Source: JBBDIM01 sp040880405
Lineage (GTDB): Bacteria; Planctomycetota; Planctomycetia; Pirellulales; Pirellulaceae
Direction of reading: 5' to 3'
DNA: 23,130 nt
Assembly (NCBI GenBank): GCA_040880405.1
Contig: JBBDIM010000123.1
Coordinates: 1 to 23,130 of the forward strand
The notes below the pieces were generated by a model. The model had not been told where the DNA came from, ran no database searches, and was given only the letters and a program-made list of their open reading frames with translations. Position numbers and translations under genes: made by a program. Below, in pieces: positions 7,565 through 15,823 of the stretch; within the stretch, counting starts at the first letter, position 1, and each line of letters starts with the position of its first letter.

Positions 7565-9352
7565 ATGAACCAAGCACCGTACCGATGGGCCGCGCCGGGA
7601 GACGTTAACGCCTTTTTCGGCTTGATGTTAGACAATATCGCCGGCCTTCTGCTGACGATTGGACTGCTAGCAACGGTTTTTGACTTTCCTACAAATTTCG
7701 CGATCGGACACATGGTGCCTGGGACGGCGATTGGAGTGCTTGTAGGAGATGGAATCCTTTTTTTTGTGGCCCTCTCCTTGGCCCATAAGACAGGCCGTAA
7801 CGACATAACCGCGATGCCGTTAGGGCTCGACACACCCAGCACCTTCGGGATGGTTTTGTTCGTCTTGGGCCCGGCCTACGTGCATGCTTCGAACAATTTA
7901 CAAATGCCAGCGGAGCAAGCAGCGCTGTTCACTTGGCATATTGGCATTTGGTCGATCGTGTTATCCGGCCTGTTTAAAGGTGTCTGCGCCGTCGGAGCGG
8001 GTTGGGTCCGAACCATGATTCCCCGCGCGGGGCTGCTTGGCTCGCTAGCGGCAGTGGCATTGGTCCTGATCAGCTTCCTGCCATTAGTGGAATCGCTCCA
8101 TTATCCGGTGATCGGGATGACCGCTTTGTCGCTCATCTTGATTACGCTCACGGCCCGGATCGGTTTGCCATTAAAAATACCCGGGGCGTTGGCCGCGATG
8201 ATTATCTCTGGCGTGGTCTATTACTTGATGCTGGGTCTAGGAATCCTGGGAGCCGAACCGGAACCGTTGATCGTCAATCCACGAGAAGCCCTTCTTCCGA
8301 CGGATTGGCTTGCCGTATTCCGCTTTGAGTGGCTTAACTGGCAAAGCTTCAACGACGCGGTCGTCTACCTGCCGATTGTGATCCCCTTCGCCCTGGGAAC
8401 GGTGATCGGCGGGATCGACTGTGTAGAAAGCGCTGCGGCCGCCGGCGACGAGTATTACACCGGCCAGATCATCGGCATCGAAGCCTTCGCCACTCTGGCG
8501 GCTGGCTTGTGTGGCGGGGTAATTCAAACAACGCCCTACATCGGACACCCCGCCTACAAAGCAATGGGGGGCCGCTCCGCCTACGTCCTGGCGACGGCCC
8601 TGTTTGTGGGAGGGGCCGGTTTGATCGGTTACTTCGGTTACCTGTACTGGCTGATCCCCAAACCGACCCTGTTCCCGATTTTGGTCTTCATCGGGCTGGA
8701 GATCACCGCGCAAAGTTTTCACGCCACACCTAAACGCCATTATCCGGCTCTAGCCTTTGCCTGTGTGCCCGCCTTGGCGGCGATGGTGCTGATCTTTGTG
8801 GGGGAACTGCAAGGGAAGTATGTGGGGCTGGGGTTTCAGCTTCAGGCCCAGATCCAAGCCGCGGCGGAGGCCCTGCCGGAGCAGTCCTCGGCACTTCAGC
8901 CACTTCGAGAGACGGCCGACACCCTGCAAGACTACGCTTCCGGAAAAATTACGCGTTCGGACGACGAGGGGCACATTCACAGCGATCCGGTCGCCATCAA
9001 GCTGCAAACCTTGCAGATCCTATCCTCCGGATTCATCCTCACCAGCCTGTTGTGGGCGACGACGTTGGCCTCGATTATCGATCGGCGGTTGCTGCGGGCC
9101 GCGCTGTTTTTGGCTATCTGCGGCCTATGCAGCCTGTTTGGTATAATTCACTCGCCCCTGCCTGGCAGTCCCATGATTTTGTTTTGGGATATGCCCGACT
9201 TGCCCTTGGCCGCCGCGGGGCAAACTCCGGTGTATTGGGGTGCGGCCTACGGCCTGATGGCCGTGGTATGTTTGATGGTCTATCCCTTCACCGAGCCGCT
9301 GCCTGTCGACGAGCCGCCAGTCGCCCCACCAGGAGAAACACCCGGATGCTAA
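7565..9352 (+). CDS. NCS2/AzgA-like nucleobase permease family membrane protein
   Basis: A polytopic inner-membrane protein of 595 residues with at least 12 hydrophobic segments. Features of the NCS2 (xanthine/uracil/adenine permease) superfamily, AzgA side, include GDVNAFFGLMLDNIAGLLLT near the N-terminus, the GGIDCVESAAAAGDE segment (282-295) and GVIQTTPYIGHPAYKAMGGR (318-337). The latter two occupy the positions of the substrate-binding TM8 and TM10 regions. It is longer than the usual 430-480 residues. The extra length includes a soluble segment at about 421-480 and a Pro-rich tail. The substrate cannot be read from the sequence; purine-like is only a family-level guess. Start ATG 7565 (MNQAPYRW) is chosen because conservation begins there and the promoter's start point is near 7528. 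GTG 7547, with AAGG upstream, is the alternative. It overlaps the next gene by 7 bp. Confidence 0.8.
   Translation: MNQAPYRWAAPGDVNAFFGLMLDNIAGLLLTIGLLATVFDFPTNFAIGHMVPGTAIGVLVGDGILFFVALSLAHKTGRNDITAMPLGLDTPSTFGMVLFVLGPAYVHASNNLQMPAEQAALFTWHIGIWSIVLSGLFKGVCAVGAGWVRTMIPRAGLLGSLAAVALVLISFLPLVESLHYPVIGMTALSLILITLTARIGLPLKIPGALAAMIISGVVYYLMLGLGILGAEPEPLIVNPREALLPTDWLAVFRFEWLNWQSFNDAVVYLPIVIPFALGTVIGGIDCVESAAAAGDEYYTGQIIGIEAFATLAAGLCGGVIQTTPYIGHPAYKAMGGRSAYVLATALFVGGAGLIGYFGYLYWLIPKPTLFPILVFIGLEITAQSFHATPKRHYPALAFACVPALAAMVLIFVGELQGKYVGLGFQLQAQIQAAAEALPEQSSALQPLRETADTLQDYASGKITRSDDEGHIHSDPVAIKLQTLQILSSGFILTSLLWATTLASIIDRRLLRAALFLAICGLCSLFGIIHSPLPGSPMILFWDMPDLPLAAAGQTPVYWGAAYGLMAVVCLMVYPFTEPLPVDEPPVAPPGETPGC
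9331..9335 (+). promoter_or_regulatory. ribosome binding site of the methyltransferase gene
   Basis: AGGAG lies 10 nt before ATG 9346, inside the end of the permease gene. It picks this start over the longer open frame that begins at 9052, whose first 98 codons are a shadow of the permease. Confidence 0.75.
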
Positions 9353-10041
9353 CCCGCCAGCTTGAGCCGGAACTGATGGACTCGCAGGACGAGGCCATGG
9401 ATTACGACGCGATGGATCACCGCCAGGTCAACGACAGATTCGTATCAGACCTGTGTGAATTCATGGACTGGAAGCCCGATCCGGACTTCAACGGTGAAAG
9501 CTGGCTCGATGTTCTGGACATGGGAACCGGCACCGCGCAAATCCCCATCCGACTTTGCCAGCACCTACCGCAGGCCCGGGTGATGGCCGCAGAGCAAGCG
9601 ATCGCGATGCTGGAGATCGCGAAGATCAACATCAACATCGACAGCATGTTGGACCGAGTGCAGCTCCTGCGTAGCGACTGCAAACGCATGGAGGAGCTTG
9701 AGGATGAGATGTTCCGCGTCGTCATGTCGAACAGTCTGATCCATCACCTGCCCAATCCGGCACCGGCGATTGCCGAGGCGGTCCGAGTGACCGAGCCCGG
9801 CGGAACGTTATTCTTCCGCGATCTAATGCGGCCCGAATCGGAGGAGCAGGTTTTGGGATTGGTTCAGGCTTATGCCGGCAACGAAGGGGAACCGGCTCAA
9901 AAGATGTTTGCCGATTCTCTCCGAGCGGCACTTACTCTGGACGAAGTCCGCGAATTGGTCGGAACACACGGATTCGCCCCAGAGACCGTTTCGCAAAGCA
10001 GCGATCGCCACTGGACCTGGGCCGCTCAGAAGCCGGAATAG
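9346..10041 (+). CDS. class I SAM-dependent methyltransferase
   Basis: A cytoplasmic protein of 231 residues with a Rossmann-like methyltransferase fold. Motif I is VLDMGTGTAQIPIRL (residues 56-70). The acidic end of strand 2 is Glu83 in MAAEQAIAML. Motif IV/post-motif is RVVMSNSLIHHLPNP (124-138), followed by PGGTLFFRDL (151-160). This is the Methyltransf_11/25 type. The substrate is not evident. The start overlaps the permease stop by 7 bp (ATGCTAA) with a good AGGAG, so the two genes are co-transcribed and translationally coupled. Coupling suggests the methyltransferase acts on, or in the same pathway as, what the permease moves. This is inference only; similar small methyltransferases also modify quinones, lipids or tRNA. 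Confidence 0.85.
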   Translation: MLTRQLEPELMDSQDEAMDYDAMDHRQVNDRFVSDLCEFMDWKPDPDFNGESWLDVLDMGTGTAQIPIRLCQHLPQARVMAAEQAIAMLEIAKININIDSMLDRVQLLRSDCKRMEELEDEMFRVVMSNSLIHHLPNPAPAIAEAVRVTEPGGTLFFRDLMRPESEEQVLGLVQAYAGNEGEPAQKMFADSLRAALTLDEVRELVGTHGFAPETVSQSSDRHWTWAAQKPE

Positions 10042-10086
10042 TGGGCATGGCACCCAGGCGAGCGTGGCCCCGGAAAGATTCGAGAA

Positions 10087-10131
10087 AGCGCGTCGTAGCC
10101 ACGCTTTTGGCAAGCGTGGCTACGACGCGCT
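10087..10131. repeat. perfect 20-bp inverted repeat (REP-like hairpin)
   Basis: Arms 10087-10106 and 10112-10131 are exact reverse complements with a 5-nt loop (TTGGC). The core reads CGTAGCCACGCTT / AAGCGTGGCTACG. It lies between the convergent methyltransferase and glycosyltransferase genes. There is no T-tract on either side, so it is not a standard terminator. It is flanked by GGGCATGGCACCCA (10043-10056) and GGCATGGCACT near 10140. The first of these recurs in reverse complement at 17398-17411, which points to a dispersed repeat family. Confidence 0.75.
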
Positions 10132-10189
10132 ATTGCGTAGGCATGGCACTCGTTAGGGCGAAAGCGGGAAGTTGCTTTTTCCTTCGCGT

Positions 10190-11179
10190 TTAAGCCGCGG
10201 TTCGCTTGAGTGGGATCGACGCATCGTGGTCGTCTTCCGTGAAATTGACGAGGTTGCGTACCGCGTAGGGTGTTTTCGTCTCGCGGTCATAATAAATCCG
10301 CGCATTGACCTCGCCGATCAGCCCCATCCCGAAGAACTGTGTCCCGAGGATCATTGTCAACACGGAAAACAGTAGCAGCGGATTGCCGGTCATGTCGAGC
10401 TGGGTAAGGAACTTCATGGCCACGCTCGCGGTGACCGAAGCAAATGCGATGCCCATGCAGGCTAGGCCTAGCCGTCCAAACAGTTTCATCGGGCTGGCGA
10501 AAAACCTTAGCATGTAGGTGACGGTTAGCAGGTCAAGTACGACCCTTGTCGTCCGGCCGATCCCATACTTGGTTTGTCCGTATTTACGAGGATGGTGCCG
10601 GGTCACGACTTCGACACAGCGAGCACCACGCTGGTGGGCCAGGATCGGAATAAACCGGTGCATCTCTCCGTAGAGTTCCAACTCCTGGGCGATCTCGCGG
10701 CGAATCGCCTTCATAGTGCAGCCAAGGTCATGGATCGGGAAGTCGGTGACGGTCGAGATCAGCCAATTGGCGATCTTCGAAGGGAGTTTGCGATTGAGCC
10801 AAGCGTCCTGGCGGTTTTTCCGCCAGCCATGAACCAGGTCGTATCCTTGATCGATTTTGGCCAGCATCATGGGGATGTCGTCCGGCTCGTTCTGCAGGTC
10901 GCCATCAAGCGTGACGATCACATCTTTGGTCGCATGCATAATCCCGGCGTGCATCGCCGCGGTTTGGCCAAAGTTCCGCCGCAGTTCAATCACCTTGGCC
11001 CAGGGCGCAATCTTCGTCACCTTGCGGAGGGCTTCGGTCGAACCGTCGTTGGAGCCGTCGTCGACAAAGATGACCTCCACCTCCCGGTCCAACTTTGCCA
11101 GGACCTCACCCAACCGCTGATAGAGGTGGGGGATGGTCTCAACTTCGTTGTAGACCGGAACAACTATGGAAACGCTCAT
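10190..11179 (-). CDS. GT2 family glycosyltransferase, polyprenyl-phosphate (DPM1/GtrB/ArnC) type
   Basis: A membrane-anchored glycosyltransferase of 329 residues. The GT-A domain opens VSIVVPVYNEVETI, has VIFVDDGSNDGS (36-47) for the nucleotide, and carries the metal-binding DxD Asp92/Asp94 in TLDGDLQNEPDDIP. DLGCTMKAIRR (151-161) and the MHRFIPILAHQRGA segment (173-186) are typical of polyprenol-phosphate hexosyltransferases. Two C-terminal hydrophobic helices lie at about 234-258 and 268-292. Such enzymes load a sugar onto undecaprenyl phosphate for cell-envelope glycan or lipid modification. Sugar specificity and partner flippase are not visible. ATG 11179 begins at the conserved N-terminus; the ribosome site is weak. 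The gene is single, convergent to the methyltransferase and divergent from the haem-protein gene. Confidence 0.9.
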   Translation of the reverse strand: MSVSIVVPVYNEVETIPHLYQRLGEVLAKLDREVEVIFVDDGSNDGSTEALRKVTKIAPWAKVIELRRNFGQTAAMHAGIMHATKDVIVTLDGDLQNEPDDIPMMLAKIDQGYDLVHGWRKNRQDAWLNRKLPSKIANWLISTVTDFPIHDLGCTMKAIRREIAQELELYGEMHRFIPILAHQRGARCVEVVTRHHPRKYGQTKYGIGRTTRVVLDLLTVTYMLRFFASPMKLFGRLGLACMGIAFASVTASVAMKFLTQLDMTGNPLLLFSVLTMILGTQFFGMGLIGEVNARIYYDRETKTPYAVRNLVNFTEDDHDASIPLKRTAA

Positions 11180-11542
11180 AACTCTGGGAACTCAAACGGA
11201 ATTGATGGTCGGTCTGGAATGAACCTGGAAGACGCTACGGGGCCCAAATCGATAGATCGGGGACTGCATTGGGCGGGCGGAGTCTAGAAAAACCAAGCCG
11301 CCCCGGCAAGCTCAATCGGGAACCAACCGTGCGTTCGAGTCGCCCATCGTTGGCATTTAAGAACCCATGGAATTGATTAGCAGCCTTACCATAAGCGTGT
11401 GGAAGGGACAAACTTGCCCCGTTTTGAATGAACAGATCCGTTTCTGTTTGCTGAAAACCGGCAAAACGTCTAGCATAAAATGTGAACAAACCAAAGCAAA
11501 AACGTTGCCCCTTCCTTAACCTCACCAGGCTCCGGATTTCTC
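11180..11542. other. divergent intergenic region
   Basis: About 360 bp between the glycosyltransferase and haem-protein starts, which should contain both promoters. A weak plus-strand candidate is TTGCTG (11448-11453) with TAGCAT (11471-11476) at 17-bp spacing. Frames crossing the region on the minus strand (11235-11525) show no recognisable protein. Confidence 0.4.
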
Positions 11543-14260
11543 ATGCCTGCTCCCGGATTGATATGTGCAAGTGGTGGACTACGGCACCTTGCCCGCCGCA
11601 TTATCGCTGCCTGTTTCGCGATCCTTATCCTGTGGTCTACCTCGGCGGCCCAAATTCGAGCTGATGCCCCAGCAAAGCGGAAAGACCAACAGCGGCATTT
11701 CGCTGATCGGATCGCCCCAATCATGGTCCGACACTGTTTGGAGTGTCATGGGGCGCTCTCGCAAAAAGGTCAGCTCGATCTCTCGCGGAAAGACTTGGCA
11801 ATGGCAGGCGGCTCAAGCGGCGAGGTAATCATCGCAGGGGACTTGGAGTCGAGCCTACTCTGGGACCATATCTCCTCCGGTGAAATGCCGCCTCGGAATC
11901 GTCCCCGGCTAAATGAACGAGAAAAGGCGGATCTCAAGAAGTGGATCGAGGAAGGTGCCCACTGGTCGGTCGACCGGATCGGCCCGATTGTCGATCTGGA
12001 CGAGCGGATCGAAAAGCACAAAGAATTCGATTGTGACCCTCAAGGCAGCGGCACTTCCGATCCGGGGCCACTGCTACTGCGGCGTCTGACAAACCGTGAG
12101 TACATCGAAACGGTTAAGGCGACTCTAGACGTCGATATCCAGCGAGAAGCCGCGGAAATATTACCTCCGGATACTCGGGCCGATGGTTTCAGCAACACCG
12201 CCTACAACCTGTTCATCGATCTCGACAATGTCGCGGGATACGACCGTTTAGCGGGACTGATCGCCCTGCGGATGGAGGTCGAGTCGCTGATCGAAGAGTT
12301 CGCCCCCTGCCGCGAGTTGAGCGACGATTGTCTTCGCCAAGTGATTTCCCAACTCGGAATTCGTGTGCTCAGAGGCCCACTGGAGCAGGATGAAATCGAC
12401 TTCTACCTCCGGGTCGGACAGGCGGTGAAACGGGAGGAGGGGGATTTTCCGGAGGCAATCCGTTACATCGTCCAGGCGATGTTTCAATCCCCGCGTTTCA
12501 TCTATCTGGTCGAGGACCAGCGCGGTGACGGGCAAGTTCGGGATGTCGGGCCGTATGAACGGGCCTCTCGGCTGAGCTATCTGGTATGGGGCGGTCCCCC
12601 GGATGACGCATTGTTTCAGGCGGCCGAAACGGGAAAGCTGTCGGACGTCAAGCAGGTTCAGGCTCAGGTCGAGAGGATGCTGGCCGATCCCCGCGCGATC
12701 TCCCGCTCGAAGACGTTTATCACCGAATGGTTAAATCTGAACCAGCTCGATAACCTCCGCCCCAATTCCGAGCGTTTTCCCGCCTGGGACCCCCAACTCG
12801 CGGCCGACATGCGGGCCGAGACCTTGGCTTACTTCGAGCATGTCGTCTGGGAAGAAGGTCGTCCGCTGGCGGATCTACTGAACTATCCGGTAACCTTTGC
12901 CACGCCGCGACTCGCCCAGCATTACGGACTTCCCAAATCTGTCGCGAAACAACAACTTACCGACCGCTGGACTGCGAACTCCACTGGACGCAGCACGCGT
13001 GATTTGGAAGCCCTATACACCTTCCAAGAAGGGGAAGGGAGTATCGTCCGCGACCTTTCCCCGTTCCGTCGAGGGACCGACTTGGAGATCGCCAAGCCCT
13101 CCGCAGTCGAGTGGACGAGCGAGGGACTGCGAATTAAAGAGCCGACCGTCCTGGCGACTTCCAAATCGCCGGAAGGGTTATTCGATGTGGTCCGTGGCAC
13201 AGGCGCGGTTACCCTGGAGGCATGGATCACACCGGAGAATAAGAACCAAGCCGGCCCTGCTCGGATCCTGACTTTTTCAAACAACACCAGCAACCGTAAC
13301 TTCACGTTGGGACAGGAAAAAGACCTGTACGATGTTCGTTTTCGATCGAGCGGAACGGACAACAACGGAATTCCCGGCGTCACCACAAGCAAGCCATATG
13401 TGGAGACGCGTCCAACCCATGTGGTTTATACGCGTGAGGTCAACGGCGTCACCAAATTGTACATCGATGGTGAATTGGCTTTGGAAGAGAAACGGGGCAG
13501 CGACCTCAATAACTGGGTCCGTGGCTTTCGTTTGGCGGTGGGTAACGAGTTGACCGGAGAACGTCCCTGGCTCGGAACCTTGCACTTGATCGCCATCTAT
13601 AGCCGCGCACTCACCCCGTATGAGGTGGAGGCCCATGGGATTGGCTTGGTCCGGTACGATGTAAGCGAGATTCCGGCCCGGGGTGGGCTGTTAACCCAGG
13701 GAAGTGTATTGACGGTCGGTGGCGATGAGGCCTCGATGGTGGCTCGGGGATTGTTCGTGCTGCACGATTTGCTGAGCAGCGGCGTGGATGATCCGCCACC
13801 CTGTCTCGATGTGACACCAGTGGAGTCGAAGCCGGGCCTTTCACAACGTGGCGCGGCGGAAGTCCGTTTGGCGGATGCGAGTTGTGTTGGGTGCCACGCG
13901 GCGTTCGAGCCGCTCGCCTTTGGGCTGGAGAAGTTCGACGGAATAGGTGCTTATCACGACAAGGATCGGTTCGACAACCAACTCCGTGAGGATGGAAAAA
14001 TTTTGATCCCCGGCGTGGAGAAGCCAATTCCCTACGAGACCTCATCCGAATTGATGGATATCTTGGCCAGCAGCGACCGGATTCGGGAAACGCTGACCTT
14101 GAAACTGACACAGTTTGCCCTGGGCCGACCGCTGGTCAAAACCGACGCCTGTCATCTCGCGAAGATCCATGCGGCCGCCCAAGAAAATGGGGGTACGTAT
14201 TCCAGCCTAATCACCGCGATCGCCACCAGCGATCTGGTCCTCAAGACTCGAACGGAGTGA
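11543..14260 (+). CDS. secreted planctomycete haem protein, DUF1587-DUF1595-DUF1592-[LamG]-DUF1588-DUF1585
   Basis: An exported protein of 905 residues with an N-terminal hydrophobic signal (about 17-37). A cytochrome c-like domain with haem motif C65LECH69 comes first. DUF1587 follows from about 178 (LLLRRLTNREYIETVKATLD), then DUF1595 (about 255-325) and DUF1592 (about 335-465, SRLSYLVWGGPPDDALFQAA). DUF1588 (about 703-805) carries a second haem-type motif C781VGCH785. DUF1585 is at about 825-900 (RIRETLTLKLTQFALGR). A LamG/concanavalin-like domain (about 485-700, with RPTHVVYTREVNGVTKLYID) is inserted between DUF1592 and DUF1588. The LamG insert suggests carbohydrate or surface binding. 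The biochemical role of this family is not established; polysaccharide use or redox roles have been proposed. It is followed after 5 bp by the DUF1552 gene, its usual partner. Confidence 0.92.
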   Translation: MPAPGLICASGGLRHLARRIIAACFAILILWSTSAAQIRADAPAKRKDQQRHFADRIAPIMVRHCLECHGALSQKGQLDLSRKDLAMAGGSSGEVIIAGDLESSLLWDHISSGEMPPRNRPRLNEREKADLKKWIEEGAHWSVDRIGPIVDLDERIEKHKEFDCDPQGSGTSDPGPLLLRRLTNREYIETVKATLDVDIQREAAEILPPDTRADGFSNTAYNLFIDLDNVAGYDRLAGLIALRMEVESLIEEFAPCRELSDDCLRQVISQLGIRVLRGPLEQDEIDFYLRVGQAVKREEGDFPEAIRYIVQAMFQSPRFIYLVEDQRGDGQVRDVGPYERASRLSYLVWGGPPDDALFQAAETGKLSDVKQVQAQVERMLADPRAISRSKTFITEWLNLNQLDNLRPNSERFPAWDPQLAADMRAETLAYFEHVVWEEGRPLADLLNYPVTFATPRLAQHYGLPKSVAKQQLTDRWTANSTGRSTRDLEALYTFQEGEGSIVRDLSPFRRGTDLEIAKPSAVEWTSEGLRIKEPTVLATSKSPEGLFDVVRGTGAVTLEAWITPENKNQAGPARILTFSNNTSNRNFTLGQEKDLYDVRFRSSGTDNNGIPGVTTSKPYVETRPTHVVYTREVNGVTKLYIDGELALEEKRGSDLNNWVRGFRLAVGNELTGERPWLGTLHLIAIYSRALTPYEVEAHGIGLVRYDVSEIPARGGLLTQGSVLTVGGDEASMVARGLFVLHDLLSSGVDDPPPCLDVTPVESKPGLSQRGAAEVRLADASCVGCHAAFEPLAFGLEKFDGIGAYHDKDRFDNQLREDGKILIPGVEKPIPYETSSELMDILASSDRIRETLTLKLTQFALGRPLVKTDACHLAKIHAAAQENGGTYSSLITAIATSDLVLKTRTE
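14254..14257 (+). promoter_or_regulatory. ribosome binding site of the DUF1552 gene
   Basis: GGAG ends 8 nt before ATG 14266. It favours that start over the in-frame GTG at 14257, which lies inside the same motif and overlaps the upstream stop codon. Confidence 0.6.
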
Positions 14261-14265
14261 ACTCC

Positions 14266-15699
14266 ATGCAATCGAACCACCTCAGCCGCCGCACCTTGCT
14301 CAAAGGGCTGGGTGGCGTAACCATTGGCCTGCCCCTCCTGGAAGAGATGCTCGTCTCTTCTGCCTCGGCCGCCAAACGAGACGAAGTCCCGGTCCGCGCA
14401 TTCAATGTGTTTTTCGGGCTGGGGATTCCAACTCCCCTGCAGGCCGAAGGATTCGACGGCGTGCTAGAACCACTCAAGCCGCTCGCAGATAAGCTGCTGA
14501 TCATGCGGAATGTCGATCAGATTCGGAGCGACAAACCAGGCATCAACGCCCACTACGACGGCTCGACCGCCGCCTTCACCGCGGAACCTCCCGAAGGGAC
14601 CGCGAGGGCCGGTGGGCCTTCAATCGATCAAGTGATCCGTGGTGCCCACTATCCCGATGGCCTGCCGGGCGGCATGGTTCCCACCCTGGTCGCAGGTACC
14701 TATTTTCGCCGCGACCGGGTCAGCAGGCACACCAAGAGCTTCAAGGAGGATGGTACGATCGCGGCCGCCATGCAGGAACGGCCGCGCGACTTGTTCAACC
14801 GTCTTTTCGGCACGACCTCCTCGCCGGAAGACGCCGATCCGCGACGCAGGCGGCTTAGTCAAAGCGTGCTGGATAGCGTGGTCCAGCAATCAAAGTTTTA
14901 CACCGGTGGTCGTTCGCCCCTGGGCAAGTCCTCCCGGACCCGATTGGAGGAGCATTTCGACCGAATCCGCGAGTACGAGATCCGGGTCCGCGAACAGGCG
15001 GAGCAGGCGGTCGCCAAGGGGCCGATACCGGACCTACCCAGCAAGTCGAAAATCGTGCATGGCGGTGAGGCTGATCCAGGAGGTGAAGGAATCGATGTCA
15101 CCCTGGAGCAACTGACCACCGAATGGCGGCTAATGGCGGACCTGTACGCCTTCGCGATTCAGATGGACCGCGTCCGCTTCGGTTCGCTTACCTTCCTGGC
15201 CGCCGGCGAGCGGATTCGCTTAACCGGAAAGTACGAGTACGATGGCCGGACCATCTTTGAGTTCAACGACTCGGCCCAGCGCAAATCGGGCGGGTCCAAC
15301 GGCTGTAGCCATGAGTGGTGGCACGCCTTTAACGAGAACAAAAAGAACGAGCAGCTCAGGGCCCATGCCCACATGAAAATGCGGGAAGTTGCTTACTTCC
15401 TGCACAAACTGAGCGACAGCGACTCGGTCGAAGCCAACGGGAAGACGATCCTCGAGAACTCCTTGCTAACCATCTCCACGGAATCGGGCGATGGCCGGCA
15501 CTCGGACGTCAAGCGAGAGCTTTCTGGTATCTTCCACGCCATCACCGGGGCCAATGGTCGTTTCAAAACTGGTCAGATCATGGACGTTGGGGCGGAAGGG
15601 ATCGATGTTTACAACACGATGTTGGCCGCGGTAGGTGCCCGTCGCCGACTCGGCCCCGACACCCGTGATTCCAAGTCGATCGACAAGATCCGGGCGTAG
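14266..15699 (+). CDS. DUF1552 protein, Tat-exported
   Basis: A 477-residue protein of the DUF1552 family, which is expanded in planctomycetes and usually sits next to DUF1592/DUF1588 haem proteins as it does here. The N-terminus has a twin-arginine signal SRRTLLKG (residues 7-14). A hydrophobic segment GLGGVTIGLPLLEEML and a likely cleavage after SSASAA follow, so export in folded form by the Tat system is expected. The body contains family-typical stretches such as the MRNVDQIRSDKPGINAHYDG region and NGCSHEWWHAFNENKKNE. The function is unknown. ATG 14266 is preferred because of the GGAG spacing. The 5-bp gap to the upstream gene implies one operon. No terminator with a T-tract is visible after it; weak stems occur at 15725-15748 and 15759-15779. 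Confidence 0.9.
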   Translation: MQSNHLSRRTLLKGLGGVTIGLPLLEEMLVSSASAAKRDEVPVRAFNVFFGLGIPTPLQAEGFDGVLEPLKPLADKLLIMRNVDQIRSDKPGINAHYDGSTAAFTAEPPEGTARAGGPSIDQVIRGAHYPDGLPGGMVPTLVAGTYFRRDRVSRHTKSFKEDGTIAAAMQERPRDLFNRLFGTTSSPEDADPRRRRLSQSVLDSVVQQSKFYTGGRSPLGKSSRTRLEEHFDRIREYEIRVREQAEQAVAKGPIPDLPSKSKIVHGGEADPGGEGIDVTLEQLTTEWRLMADLYAFAIQMDRVRFGSLTFLAAGERIRLTGKYEYDGRTIFEFNDSAQRKSGGSNGCSHEWWHAFNENKKNEQLRAHAHMKMREVAYFLHKLSDSDSVEANGKTILENSLLTISTESGDGRHSDVKRELSGIFHAITGANGRFKTGQIMDVGAEGIDVYNTMLAAVGARRRLGPDTRDSKSIDKIRA

Positions 15700-15823
15700 A
15701 GCACAATTCATTCCGAAAAAGTAAGCGGGCACTTTTGGCTTTACCCGCCAGGTAAATTGGTGGGCAAAATCCGCCCACCGCTGGACGCAGCCAAGCGATG
15801 GGCCAACCGCTGAGATTTCCGTA

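Noticed and set aside
9052..9345. 98-codon N-terminal extension of the methyltransferase
   Set aside because: It overlaps the permease in another frame; AGGAG at 9331-9335 and the conserved start favour ATG 9346.
10087..10131. Reading the 20-bp hairpin as a bidirectional terminator
   Set aside because: Neither side has a T-tract; the sequence looks like a dispersed repeat, though it could still affect transcript ends.
10574..11287. Plus-strand open frame of 237 codons opposite the glycosyltransferase
   Set aside because: The opposite strand encodes a full glycosyltransferase with conserved motifs; the antisense product has no recognisable features.
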